Source: Anastrepha obliqua (lineage: Eukaryota; Arthropoda; Insecta; Diptera; Tephritidae). Taken from it: a stretch of 64,000 nt of DNA. Below the pieces are notes generated by a model. It saw nothing but the letters and a program-made list of their open reading frames with translations, had not been told where the DNA came from and ran no database searches. The DNA lies in the NCBI RefSeq assembly GCF_027943255.1, contig NC_072896.1:64126501-64190500 (forward strand), in the 5' to 3' direction. The translations under genes and the position numbers were made by a program. This document shows, one piece after another, positions 55,086-64,000 of the stretch (positions within the stretch are counted from its first letter, which is position 1; the number at the start of each line of letters is the position of its first letter).

Positions 55086-56254
55086 TAGATCTAAATACTA
55101 TTGGCCGCCTTTAATACTAAATAAATTTTCCAAACAAACAACTGCTTGCCGAAATATGATTTATCATATCCCTTGGAATGCTAAAATCTAATTAAGCTTT
55201 AAAGTTAGGCTTTGCTTTTATTGAATGATAGTCCTACAGACGAGTTTGGTGCGAGAAAAGAACAACAAAGCTAAAGTTCAAATGTGGAATCTCTAATTAA
55301 TTTACTAGAAATGAACTCTTGAGTTGAAATAGATTTTCGCGGAATTCAAATTTCAAATATAAGCAAAAAAACACATTGTAAACATTAATTAAAAAATTCC
55401 TTTTGCTTCCTACTACCTTAATACTTTAAAAATAGAAAATAAGAAATTTCATTTCGCTCTATGTCTAACAATCCATGCATAACTTACCATCGGCTTATTT
55501 CTCGTTATTTGTATATCTGCTTATTTCTCATCATCGGCTTATTTCTCGTTATTTGTATATCTGTGAGTTATTCGCAGTGCAACTGTATGGACTACTCATC
55601 TCCCCTTTTGAAACAAAACTTCATCATCATTCACTAAACTTGTGCGAAACGCGTAAAATCCTTTTTTATTCCGCCAAAGCCATCCTTCTTGAGCAGTGTA
55701 TTTATTTATGTGAATATTAAAGCAGCTCAGTGTGGTGTGATGGTCAAATTAGCTAGTGATGGAATCGCTGTGGATCCGAACACAATGGCTTGGAAAGTAA
55801 ATGTTAAAATAATAGAATTTGGTTTTTTCTTATAGTGTTCGCTACGCTGCAAGAACTGCCACATTTTTAAAAACATTCCTCCATGAAAAAGCTTAAATTT
55901 GAAAAGAACAAGGTCCGCGCTATGCTTCAACAGGAGGCAAAGGACAAACAAAAACGATTTAAAAAAATTAATCATAAATACATATTTTGAAAAATTCAAT
56001 ACTGCACCACAAATGTGGGAGAAACTCCGCATAAAATCATGAATATTGTATGAGCAACATTGTTTTCATTGTACGCTCCGAAGTCTTATTAACTTAATTT
56101 GATTTCAGTCGCTTATGTTTTGTTTATTTTTGTAACCCTTGACATTATGTGTATTTTCCTTCGCTAGAGGATTAGTGCCTAAGGGTTTGCCCTTTTCAAC
56201 AGAAACGTTTTTCGTTTGCCTTTTCCTTTTAGTTGATAGATACATACATATACA
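55086..56254. other. No gene seen; 31-bp direct repeat at 55489-55563
   Basis: AT-rich DNA. The segment ATCGGCTTATTTCTCGTTAT and following bases is repeated perfectly (55489-55519 and 55533-55563). Minus frame 55727-56032 has no domain. Confidence 0.5.
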
Positions 56255-57082
56255 CAGGTACAAATGGCATTCCCATGGCAGCGGGTTCTACGTTACCGGA
56301 ATGATTCGGGGTTTTCCCGACTAAGGGCTGCCGCCCCAGTAAACTGGCCCTGTCTAGTGTACCGTATCCCACCCCCAGTCGTTCGTCACAGGAGCAATCC
56401 CTCGCAGCACGTTTGCTCCAAATACTTCTCTTTAGGGCTGGCATTGAACCCAACCCTGGACCAGAGGTATTTTACTGCTGCATTTGTCACAAACGGCTCC
56501 ACCCGAACTCCACCTCGGTTAGGTGTAATAAGTACAACCGGTGGTACCATCTTAAGACCTGTTCAGGCCTTAAGACTCATAGGGAGTGGTGCCCAAGGTA
56601 TGTGGCCACGTTTTGCTTCCGCCATCAGGCGGCCCCTGCCTCAACGGCGATACCGTCATCAGTGCCGCCACACCAAATTGCCGCCACCAATCATACCTTA
56701 ACGCTAAGGAGCCCTCAGGTGCAACACAACTCCCCCACTGACCCACAACCCTCCTGCTCCTATCCCAGTGCGGGGACAAACCAGCAGCTCTTGGTTCCCC
56801 GCACAGTCTGTTCCGTGTGTCAGACCATAGTTCCTCGGAACCTGACAGAAGTCCAGTGCAATTCTTGCAATGGCTGGTGCCATTTTTGGAGATGCGTTGG
56901 CCTGCGCACCACCCGTGAGTGAACACGCGACCACGTTGCCCTCTGCTGCAGAGCTCTGCACCCGCAACCGCCCCCTGTGGCGCGGCCACCCGTGAACATC
57001 AGGACCCAACAACTTATGCGGAACGCACAGCAGGACCAACGCAGACAACGCCACGCGTCCCTCACCCCATAATCCCTCACCC
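56255..57082 (+). mobile_element. LINE 5' end, 3'-truncated
   Basis: A GC-rich block, unlike its AT-rich surroundings, carries the 5' region of a non-LTR retrotransposon. It is cut off at about 57083 where a DD41D element piece begins. The usual 5'-truncation of LINEs would leave 3' ends, so retention of a 5' end suggests a later deletion or rearrangement. The clade is not certain. Confidence 0.7.
56413..56922 (+). pseudogene. LINE N-terminal protein with 2A-like motif and two zinc-finger domains
   Basis: The open frame starts MLQILLFRAGIEPNPGPE, where GIEPNPGP resembles the 2A ribosome-skipping signature (D-V/I-E-x-N-P-G-P), although the residue before Ile is Gly, not Asp. Two PHD-like cysteine/histidine clusters follow: VFYCCICHKRLHPNSTSVRC with WYHLKTCSGL at about 18-55, and CSVCQTIVPRNLTEVQCNSC with WCHFWRCVGL at about 132-165. 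A proline/serine-rich linker joins them. The frame ends at a TGA where a Trp codon would be expected. The endonuclease and RT are missing. It probably represents the first part of ORF1 of a LINE. Confidence 0.7.
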
Positions 57083-57268
57083 CTTATAATAAAATTCAAT
57101 GATTTGCAAGCGTTGTTCCTTTGTAAGACGATTCATGGTTAAATTATAGACCAAACTGAAGATGTTTGACAGTGAAACAAAACACGAAACGTGCCTCAGC
57201 TGTTTAAACCAACTGTTTAAAAAGATAATAGCTAAAAAATCGCCCTTTATTATTAAATGCATATACAT
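57083..57268 (-). pseudogene. DD41D element 5' end with transposase N terminus
   Basis: On the minus strand an AAGGGCGATTTTTTAGC-type terminus near 57240-57255 leads to an ATG at about 57136 and MNRLTKEQRLQIIEFYYK, the first helix of a DD41D-type transposase. It then meets the LINE fragment. Only about 60 bp of coding sequence remain. Confidence 0.68.
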
Positions 57269-58169
57269 TTCGCTATTGCCTTTTGTTTAGCTACTACTGA
57301 AATAATTAGCCCTTTGAATAGAAAAGTGTACTTGAAACCCATTTGATTACTATTTATTATTTGTTGCAAATTAATAGATATCTAAGTCAAGGGAATTGCA
57401 ATAACGAGATCCCGAAAACATCGAAAAAATTACATCCCTAAAATATACACATACATATATTATATTAATAAGCGAATTTGGTCTCGCGTCCAATCCAATT
57501 TTTTCTGTTGATATTTCGCCGAGTTTTTCCGTATTTGCTACATTATTTTTGACGATTCGGAAGACAGAAGAGACACCAGAATGGTAAGTTTACAAAGCAG
57601 CGAAAAAATTCATTTAAAACGTACATAAATGCATACATTCTTGGAGCGGTCACCCTGTAAATAGAAATTCTCCAAATTCTCCTTGTTGTAAGTAACGGCA
57701 AGGACAACGCAGGGCGTGTGATATTTAATTTAGCCAAGCTCATTAAATACCGTGGCAGTAATATGTATATAAAATGAGTACGTATGTATGTATCCGTGAG
57801 GGCCGTTCGTTTAGCTTTTTACGCTCGTTGCTTGAAATGAGAACGAAAAGCACCAGCTTTACTAGCAGCTTAAGTACATTCCCACGGGACAACGAGAGCA
57901 AGTGATAACGGAACACCAGCAGGCTCATCTTCAGCGCCTAATACAAAATAAGTTGTCAAATCCACATCATTCGGCAAAAAAAGCAATTGAGGTGTTTGAC
58001 CAAAAGGAAATTTATTTTTATTATTTCGCTAAAAATATATCTCGATTTAAATCAATGTACGAGGAATCGTGTTCAAATATGAAATAAGTAAAGCAGGAAA
58101 AAATCCGCGTTGAGATATTTTTTCGAGTCACCACGAAGCAATCATCTATATTATATTATATTTATAATA
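57269..58169. other. No gene seen
   Basis: AT-rich sequence. Minus frames at 57543-57928 and a plus frame at 57902-58087 have no motif. Confidence 0.45.
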
Positions 58170-58803
58170 AAGGGTGATCAATTTAGTGGTATGGTATTTT
58201 TGTGTAGAACCATTTATGACATTTTTTTAAAGATGTTACTGTTGGCCGTTTTTTTTCCTTGTTCACGCTGTAACACCGCCTTAATTCGACTGTAAACACC
58301 AATTTTGAATGACTCGCTGGTGCACTTCGGTCGGTATCGCGTGAATAACTTTAGTAATGTTGGCTTCCAATGTTTCAATCGAAGCTGGTTTGCCCACAAA
58401 GCATTTAGACTTTACATAACCCCACAAATAAAAGTCAATAGGTGTGATATCACACGATCTTGGTGGCCAATCTACTACGAGATGACAGATAAATAAATTA
58501 CTTACCGAAACGACGAAGGGCTGTATGGTTAGTAGCGCCGCCTTGTTGGAACCAAATATTGTGGAGATCACGGGCTTCAATTTTCGCTATCAAACAGTCG
58601 GTTATCATGGCGCGATAGGGTTCGCCATTGACTGTTAACTCTTTGAAAAAATATGGCCCGATGATTCCTATAGCCCATAGGCCGCTCCAAAGGATTGTTT
58701 TCAATTGATGTAATGACTGTTCTTGAATGGCTTCGGGTTGCCCTTCAGCCCAAATACTCAGCCCTATTTGAAATAATATAGTACCGCCAATATGATCACC
58801 CTT
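58170..58803 (-). mobile_element. DD41D mariner-like element, deleted (634 bp)
   Basis: The TIRs are AAGGGTGATCAATTTAGTGG at the left, and AAGGGTGATCATATTGGCGG when the right end is read inward. TA lies at 58168-58169 and 58804-58805. The N-terminal DNA-binding part of the transposase is missing. The terminal sequence is related to, but distinct from, that of the 6157 element. Confidence 0.82.
58284..58740 (-). pseudogene. DD41D transposase catalytic part, disrupted
   Basis: Minus-strand reading gives TILWSGLWAIGIIGPYFFKE, LTVNGEPYRAM, and IWFQQGGATNHTAL, in which the second catalytic Asp is replaced by Gly (QQG). A frame change near 58500 leads to VDWPPRSCDITPIDFYLWGY, with the third Asp kept, and VKSKCFVGKP, ending near 58284. 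The first-Asp region is absent. It cannot be active. Confidence 0.75.
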
Positions 58804-58805
58804 TA

Positions 58806-60388
58806 TTAAGTTAAACTTGGTGGAGTTTCGTTATATTTTTAGTGTTTCATGAAATTGAAAATAATAACTGACTTGTTATGGAATCCAAATAACATTTGCA
58901 TGCCGTTTCCTCACATAATGACATAAAGCTAACTGAGACTATATAGAAAAAATTTACTTAAAGGACAGTGTACATTCATACATTTTTTGGGCGGAGCTTA
59001 CAATTAAATAGAGTAAAACATCTAAAGTTGGACACTTCCCTATACTTTGGACGTTCGCACGAATTGGGCTTTGCTGAAAAGGCAATTAAATGAAATGCAC
59101 ATATTTTCATTGCTTTACTTGGACCTCAGGATTTCGACAAATTTTCCTCCAGTTTTACACAACCATCATTAATACGCCCTTTATTAGAATTGTTACTTTT
59201 AAAAACGTTGTAAAATATAATAATTAAAGACGAGCTCCCCAAAAAATTATTTAAGTGGAACAACAGCATAAACTTGATTTCGCCTAGCAGGGAAAATTTA
59301 TATTCTCAGATTAAATAAAAAAAAAAGCTAAATACTAAAGAAAATTTACTGAAAAAGAGAAGAAAGTAGGAAAAATAGTAAAATTATAGTCTTCGACTTT
59401 AATGTTCCATATCGCGGACATTTCTGAATTCCTCGGAATTACCAGAGTTTTTTGTTTATCACTTGTGGTTTTGGAACTATTCACATTCAAGACTGCCCAA
59501 AAAATCGATAAGATGAAAAGGAAGATTTTTGACTTTAATTTGATTGTAGAGATATGAAGGACATTCGTTTTGTTTCCTAAATTTGATCCACTTCTATAAA
59601 AATAAATAGTCCGTATTGGAAGCGGCACTAGTCTCTCGCCCTAATCCCATTTCTGAACCAAATTTGTCTAACGATGCCAATCGTTACTTAAATTAAATTG
59701 TTTAAAAATTAAGCAAATAATTTTTTTTTGTAACAACATAGCAAAATCGAAGTCAAAAACAGAAGGTGTAACAAGGGTGCAGTTCGGTTAACGTAAATTA
59801 TAAAATTATACAATTGAGATATGCTTCGATAGTGTACTTGAACTTCTGAGTGAGTTTATTTAACATACTAGAGGTTATAGCTGCAAATGTTTTCTCTTCT
59901 TTTTCTAAGGAAATGAAAAATTTGGGGAGATCAAAGTTTAACTTTTTTTAAGATGAGACGCCAAACAAAGTCTCAAGATCTTTGCATCTGAAATATAAAA
60001 TTTCTATGGCAATTTTGTGTTAGGGTGTGTGGGTATTATTTTTTCTTTCATGGAATGCGCGTAAAATATGCACGTAATGCGTTAAAAAATGATTCAAAAA
60101 TGGTTGCCCAGAACGCCCATAACTTTTATCAGGCGTTGCTGACAAACAGATGTCTCGAACAATAGTTCTGGTTCGAGTGAATACGGCAATGTTATAAGAC
60201 AAATTCTTTTCGCTTAGCGAGTGGCAGGTGAAGCAACTAAACGCTGCCAAAGTGATAGTTGTTTGGAATCACTCAATGAGTTGCTTGGAAGCACTGACAA
60301 ATTAAGAATTTTTTTGATCGAAGATAATAGACAAAAACATGGACAACGAGCGGCTAAATTTGGTAAGAAAATGTTTTTATTTATAATT
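58806..60388. other. No gene seen
   Basis: AT-rich sequence. A minus frame at 59335-59628 has a hydrophobic stretch but no recognised family. I do not call it a gene. Confidence 0.45.
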
Positions 60389-60970
60389 GACATGTTTATT
60401 TATTTATTTATTTATTTATTATTAAAGTCAAAACATACAACCATAGGTTATTTTTACAATGATTGACCTTAAGAATAGTTTACATAAAAGGATTAACAGT
60501 AAAATCAAAACTAAAATTAGAATTAAAATTACAGATAGTAGTAAAGAAGTATAAGTTGGAGAAAGTATTAGAAGGAAAGTAAGGTAAAAAATAGTAGTAG
60601 CAGGAGTAGGGATTAATGGGAAGAGATTTAAAGTACATTCAGCAATTTTCGGCAAGATAGCGAAGCAATTTATTTTTGAAACACGAGCTTTCTTTTATAC
60701 GTTTAATTTTGTAAGGTAAGGTATTCCAAAGACGGACAGAGAACACAAAGTATTGACGTTCAGTCACCAAACAACTGTATTTCATCGGGACTAAGTTTAA
60801 CGAACGGCAGGACTTTGAAGGCATAAGTCGATCTTTGAGGTATCTGGGTTTCTGAGTGTTTATAATCTTGTGGAGTAAAACTAAACATTTAAACCTAAGC
60901 AAGTCGTTGAAGGATACGGAAGCAATTTTTTTCGCAAATACATGTATGTAATCTAAAACCTGTTTTATGT
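60389..60970 (-). mobile_element. LINE 3' end (CR1/L2-like), 5'-truncated
   Basis: Minus strand: a C-terminal reverse transcriptase piece, a 3'-UTR of about 210 bp, and a tail of TAAA repeats (TTTATTTATTTATTTATT on the plus strand, 60395-60421). It is related in architecture to the 14455-15885 element but is not the same family. Confidence 0.75.
60639..60965 (-). pseudogene. LINE reverse transcriptase C-terminal fragment
   Basis: A frame open from about 60965: DYIHVFAKKIASVSFNDLLR, then FKCLVLLHKIINTQKPRYLK, DRLMPSKSCRSLNLVPMKYS, and QYFVFSVRLWNTLPYKIKRI, ending AENC. The LHKIIN, P-x-YL and W-N-x-LP-x-x-IK blocks are the usual last 100 residues of CR1/L2-type polyproteins. No catalytic residues are included. 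Confidence 0.78.
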
Positions 60971-62364
60971 CTGTTTACTTTGAAAGTAAAGAAGTGGTCA
61001 TGTTATATGTTGTTGCTGATCATAATACCCTTTTCAAAAGGTACGAGTTTGCTACTAAGCTTAGCCATCACAATTCACATACGACACGACATTTTTAGTT
61101 GTTTTCATAGATCCTGATTTCCGAAACCCACATCGGACACGATTCCCCCACCTGTAGAGTCAGGAACATTGTTGATCAATTAAGAAGCAAATTTTTTCTG
61201 TGGATGCGAGAAACCTAATTGAATACCGAGCCTTTTATTATTGAATCACCGACATCAATTAGGCACCATTGATTTTTCTGACTTGAAGCTACTATAGCAC
61301 GGTTTTGCGACTTTAAGGACTCGCTCTTATTTCTCTAGCGAGTTTCATAAGTCTTTTTGCTTATGAGTACAAAAATTTTTATTTTCTCTTTCTATATTTC
61401 ATACTAATCACATTTTGTGGATTTACAACAACAATATTTATATTATGGTGAGCATTCGTTCAGGATGTTTTCAATTTTCCATGATAACAGATAAACATGT
61501 TTTGAACATTTCACTTTGCTCATAGATAAAGATGTTTTGGCTATTTTGGTCGTTTCATTTGTTTGCTTTTTTATTTTTTTTTTTTTAATACGTTCCTAAC
61601 TCGCGGGTATAATAACTTCACAAACAAGAAAAGAGATGTGCTTTAAAATTTATATTTACTGTAATTCAAGTGCGTTAAGTTGCAGGCGAAAAAGAACTCA
61701 AGCAGTAACGTTATAACATTGTTGACAGCGCGATTGCCGTTCAAGGATAAGTATTACTATGTTTTTGATTTCATAAGTTTTCATTAAAATCATAATCGTT
61801 TTATTTCAAAGTCCTCTAACAACAATAAGAAACTTCATCTTTCATGGCCCAATAATTCGAGGAGGTGAAAAATTAGCACGAATCAAACAACGATTTTGTA
61901 TAAACATTTTTCATACAACAACAGCTTAAGACACACAAATCGACTACTAGAACATTCTAACAGTGAAATTCGGCAACTTCCATTAAAAGAGGAAACCGAG
62001 ACGAGGAGGCTTAAGCGCAAACGACCAACTGACCTGCAGATTTAAATGGTGTCACAATTTTATGAATAAGAAAGAATAAATACAATATATAATTAAATAA
62101 CGAGTTAATTTTTTTTTTAAATAAATGTATATACTAAATACTGTTAAAACCCAAAAAGAAAGAAAAATTGTAAATATTTTAAGTTGAACTTGAAACAATA
62201 ATAAAGGGTTAAAAAAAAAACAAAAAGAATGTTACTGCACAGGATCCATCGTCAAATATGATTTAAGCTATTATAAAAAGGTGGAGTGAAAGCTCAAGCG
62301 AGCAAACTTACTTAAGAATCTTGGGTGATATTCTATCAAATTCCTCATGACAATAGCAATTTTG
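60971..62364. other. No gene seen
   Basis: AT-rich sequence with T-rich tracts (61566-61590) and no recognised element. Confidence 0.5.
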
Positions 62365-62366
62365 TA

Positions 62367-63650
62367 ATGGACTATGAATAAGTTCGTGCGTTTTTTTTTC
62401 GAAATTTGAAACTTTATTGACGTAAAATGGTTACAAATTTAATATTCAAAGTATTGTCCATCGCTTACTACTACTTTTTCCCATCTTTCTGGCAATTCAC
62501 GGATTCCCTTTGTGAAAAATTCGGTCGGTTTTGCCGCAATCCACGAATCGATCCATTTTTTGACTTCATCGTAATTACGGAAGTGCTGGTCAGCCAGGCC
62601 ATGTTGCATCGATCGGAAGAGATAGTAATCGGATGGCGCAAGGTCTGGACTATACGGCGGGTGGGGTAGGACATCCCATTTGAGCGTTTCTAAGTATGTT
62701 TTGACCACTTGTACAACATGTGGCCGAGCATTGTCATGTTGCAAAATAACTTTGTCGTGTCTATCGGCGTGTTGCGGCCGTTTTTTTCGCAGTGCTCGGC
62801 TCAAACGCATCAATTGTCGTCGGTAGACATCCCCCGTAATCGTTTCATTCGGTTTCAGTAGCTCATAATACACAACACCCAGCTGGTCCCACCAGATACA
62901 CAGCATAACCTTCAGGCCATGAATATTCTGCGCCGACGTCGATGTTGAAGCATGGCCAGGGTATCCATACGTTGCCCGACGTTTTGGATTGTCGTAATGG
63001 ACCCACTTTTCATCGCCAGTCACAATTCGATGCAAAAAACCCTTTCTTTTGTGCCGTTGAAGCAGTTGTTCGCATGCCATAAAACGGCGTTCAACGTCTC
63101 TTGGCTTCAATTCATACGGCACCCAATGGCCTACCTTTCGGATCATTCCCATGGCTTTTAAACGTTTGGAAATGGTTGATTGATCAACTCCCAAAGTTTT
63201 TGCAACCTCTTCTTGCGTTTGAGCCGGATCTTGATCGAGCAATTCCTCCAATTCGGTATCCATGAACTTTGGCGGCGCACCCTCGCGTTCTTCGTCTTCC
63301 AAGCCAAAATCACCACTTTTAAAGCGTGCAAACCACTTCTGGCACGTTCGCTCAGCTAGAGCATGCTCACCATAAACTTCCACCAAGATACGATGACTTT
63401 CGGCTGCTTTTTTCTTCATATTAAAATAATGAAGAAGAATTCCCCGCAAAAACACATTATTTGGCACGAAATTCGACATTTTCAAGTGTGGTAAAAATAT
63501 TGTTGTTTACGCTTCAAATAAAAAACTTATACTGACGTTTGTGCCTTACGACAGTAGCTCTCCAATGAATGTTTGGAAATGTGGATCGATGGAATAATAA
63601 TCAAGTTACGCCATCTGTTGTAAAACCGCACGAACTTATTCATGGTCCTA
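62367..63650 (-). mobile_element. Complete mariner element (mauritiana-like), apparently intact
   Basis: 1284 bp, TA at 62365-62366 and 63651-63652. The TIRs share GGAC-y-ATGAATAAGTTCGTGCG (left ATGGACTATGAATAAGTTCG; right read inward TAGGACCATGAATAAGTTCG); the outer two bases differ. The single gene is on the minus strand, with the stop about 70 bp from the left end. Size, layout and an undisturbed frame are those of an autonomous mariner. It is the only Tc1/mariner copy here without breaks. Confidence 0.93.
62439..63479 (-). CDS. Mariner transposase, full length (346 aa)
   Basis: Cut-and-paste transposase of the DD34D group. The ATG at 63479 opens MSNFVPNN and gives 346 residues, against 345 in Drosophila Mos1. 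The N-terminal paired-type helix-turn-helix modules span about 15-110 (AAESHRILVEVYGEHALAER and CQKWFARFKSGDF; TLGVDQSTISKRLKAMG). The linker WVPYEL is at 119-124; Mos1 has WVPHEL. Catalytic residues D156 (TGDEKW), D249 (QHDNARPH) and D284 (APSDY) have exactly the Mos1 spacing, 34 residues between the second and third Asp. YSPDLAPSDY and the C-terminal WEKVVVSDGQYFEY are intact. An upstream TTG at 63485 is in frame, but the ATG matches family starts. It is likely capable of activity unless a subtle substitution interferes. Confidence 0.95.
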   Translation of the reverse strand: MSNFVPNNVFLRGILLHYFNMKKKAAESHRILVEVYGEHALAERTCQKWFARFKSGDFGLEDEEREGAPPKFMDTELEELLDQDPAQTQEEVAKTLGVDQSTISKRLKAMGMIRKVGHWVPYELKPRDVERRFMACEQLLQRHKRKGFLHRIVTGDEKWVHYDNPKRRATYGYPGHASTSTSAQNIHGLKVMLCIWWDQLGVVYYELLKPNETITGDVYRRQLMRLSRALRKKRPQHADRHDKVILQHDNARPHVVQVVKTYLETLKWDVLPHPPYSPDLAPSDYYLFRSMQHGLADQHFRNYDEVKKWIDSWIAAKPTEFFTKGIRELPERWEKVVVSDGQYFEY

Positions 63651-63652
63651 TA

Positions 63653-64000
63653 TTTGTATAGCGGCCAGTAACAAATCCATGCTATTTTGGGTTCACCGCA
63701 AAATAACCCAAAACTAAATCTCGTTTCGAGAGGCTTAACAGCTTGGAATTAAATCGATATTTGCGAACAAAATTTTTTCTTCCATTTAAAATAAAAATAT
63801 GTGATGGTTGCAAATTTCCATTCATTCAGTAAATCGGCAAATAAGTTAGCTTCTTCAGTAGGTGTGCTAGCAAATTTGTATCCAACATCACCGAAGTAAA
63901 TGAATGAACTAAATTTTTTCCCGCATAACGCACTTCATGTATCATAGTTTGGCGGCGACAAATCCGGATGAATGTGCTGGTGAAATGTCGTGGTGAAACA
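63653..64000. other. No gene seen
   Basis: Last 350 bp of the window. Unassigned AT-rich DNA, and no frame or repeat recognised. Confidence 0.5.

Noticed and set aside
56570..57099. Minus-strand open frames in the GC-rich block
   Set aside because: They are shadows of the plus-strand LINE N-terminal frame. GC-rich DNA has fewer stops on both strands.

Overview
The window reads as nuclear DNA of a higher fly. It is AT-rich and full of TA/TATG simple repeats, with Tc1/mariner, R1-like, CR1-like and RTE-like LINE, Ty3/gypsy and tRNA-SINE sequence of the kind found in brachyceran Diptera. The DD41D (rosa-type) mariner-like elements and the style of microsatellites suit a tephritid fruit fly, but that is an inference; no host marker gene is visible. 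No bacterial gene, CRISPR array, rRNA or functional tRNA gene was found. No host protein-coding gene could be supported. Two stretches (about 18.9-19.27 kb and 39.9-40.36 kb) look like fly 5'-UTR exons, so the window may be intergenic or lie inside very long introns.

Layout. 0-6 kb: a mariner 3' relic, two TA-flanked MITEs (2224-2488 and 3510-3762) and an 82-bp tandem array that alternates two unit types (4600-5341). 6-11.5 kb: an internally deleted DD41D element with perfect 33-bp TIRs, then a mariner (9130-11481) split by a 1108-bp unknown transposon with an ACGT duplication. 12.8-15.9 kb: an R1-like LINE fragment and a CR1/L2-like LINE 3' half. 17.5 kb: a full-length SINE. 20.5-25 kb: pogo-like and DD41D relics, a DD37D maT element and a SINE. 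26-30 kb: a broken R1-like LINE and two SINEs. 31.5-36 kb: a complete Ty3/gypsy retrotransposon with 183-bp LTRs and an open gag-pol frame of 1355 codons, inserted in a SINE tail. 36-42.5 kb: DD41D, mariner and 360-bp TIR relics, an RTE-like LINE 3' end and an RNase H/zinc-finger LINE tail. 43.8-52.5 kb: another LINE 3' end, a 738-bp TTAA element, SINE pieces and a deleted mariner. 52.8-61 kb: relics, the second copy of the 253-bp MITE, a LINE 5' end with a 2A-like motif, DD41D pieces and a LINE 3' tail. 62.4-63.65 kb: an apparently intact mariner whose 346-residue transposase keeps all three catalytic aspartates.

How the parts relate. A tRNA-derived SINE recurs about fifteen times. Its last 38 nt match, at both ends and with identical 17-nt spacing, the last 38 nt of the RTE-like LINE at 40920-41665, which suggests that LINE is the SINE's replication partner. 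The TA-rich SINE tails have in turn been hit by other elements. Most transposons here are relics. The only coding units that look intact are the gypsy gag-pol and the 62.4-kb mariner transposase.
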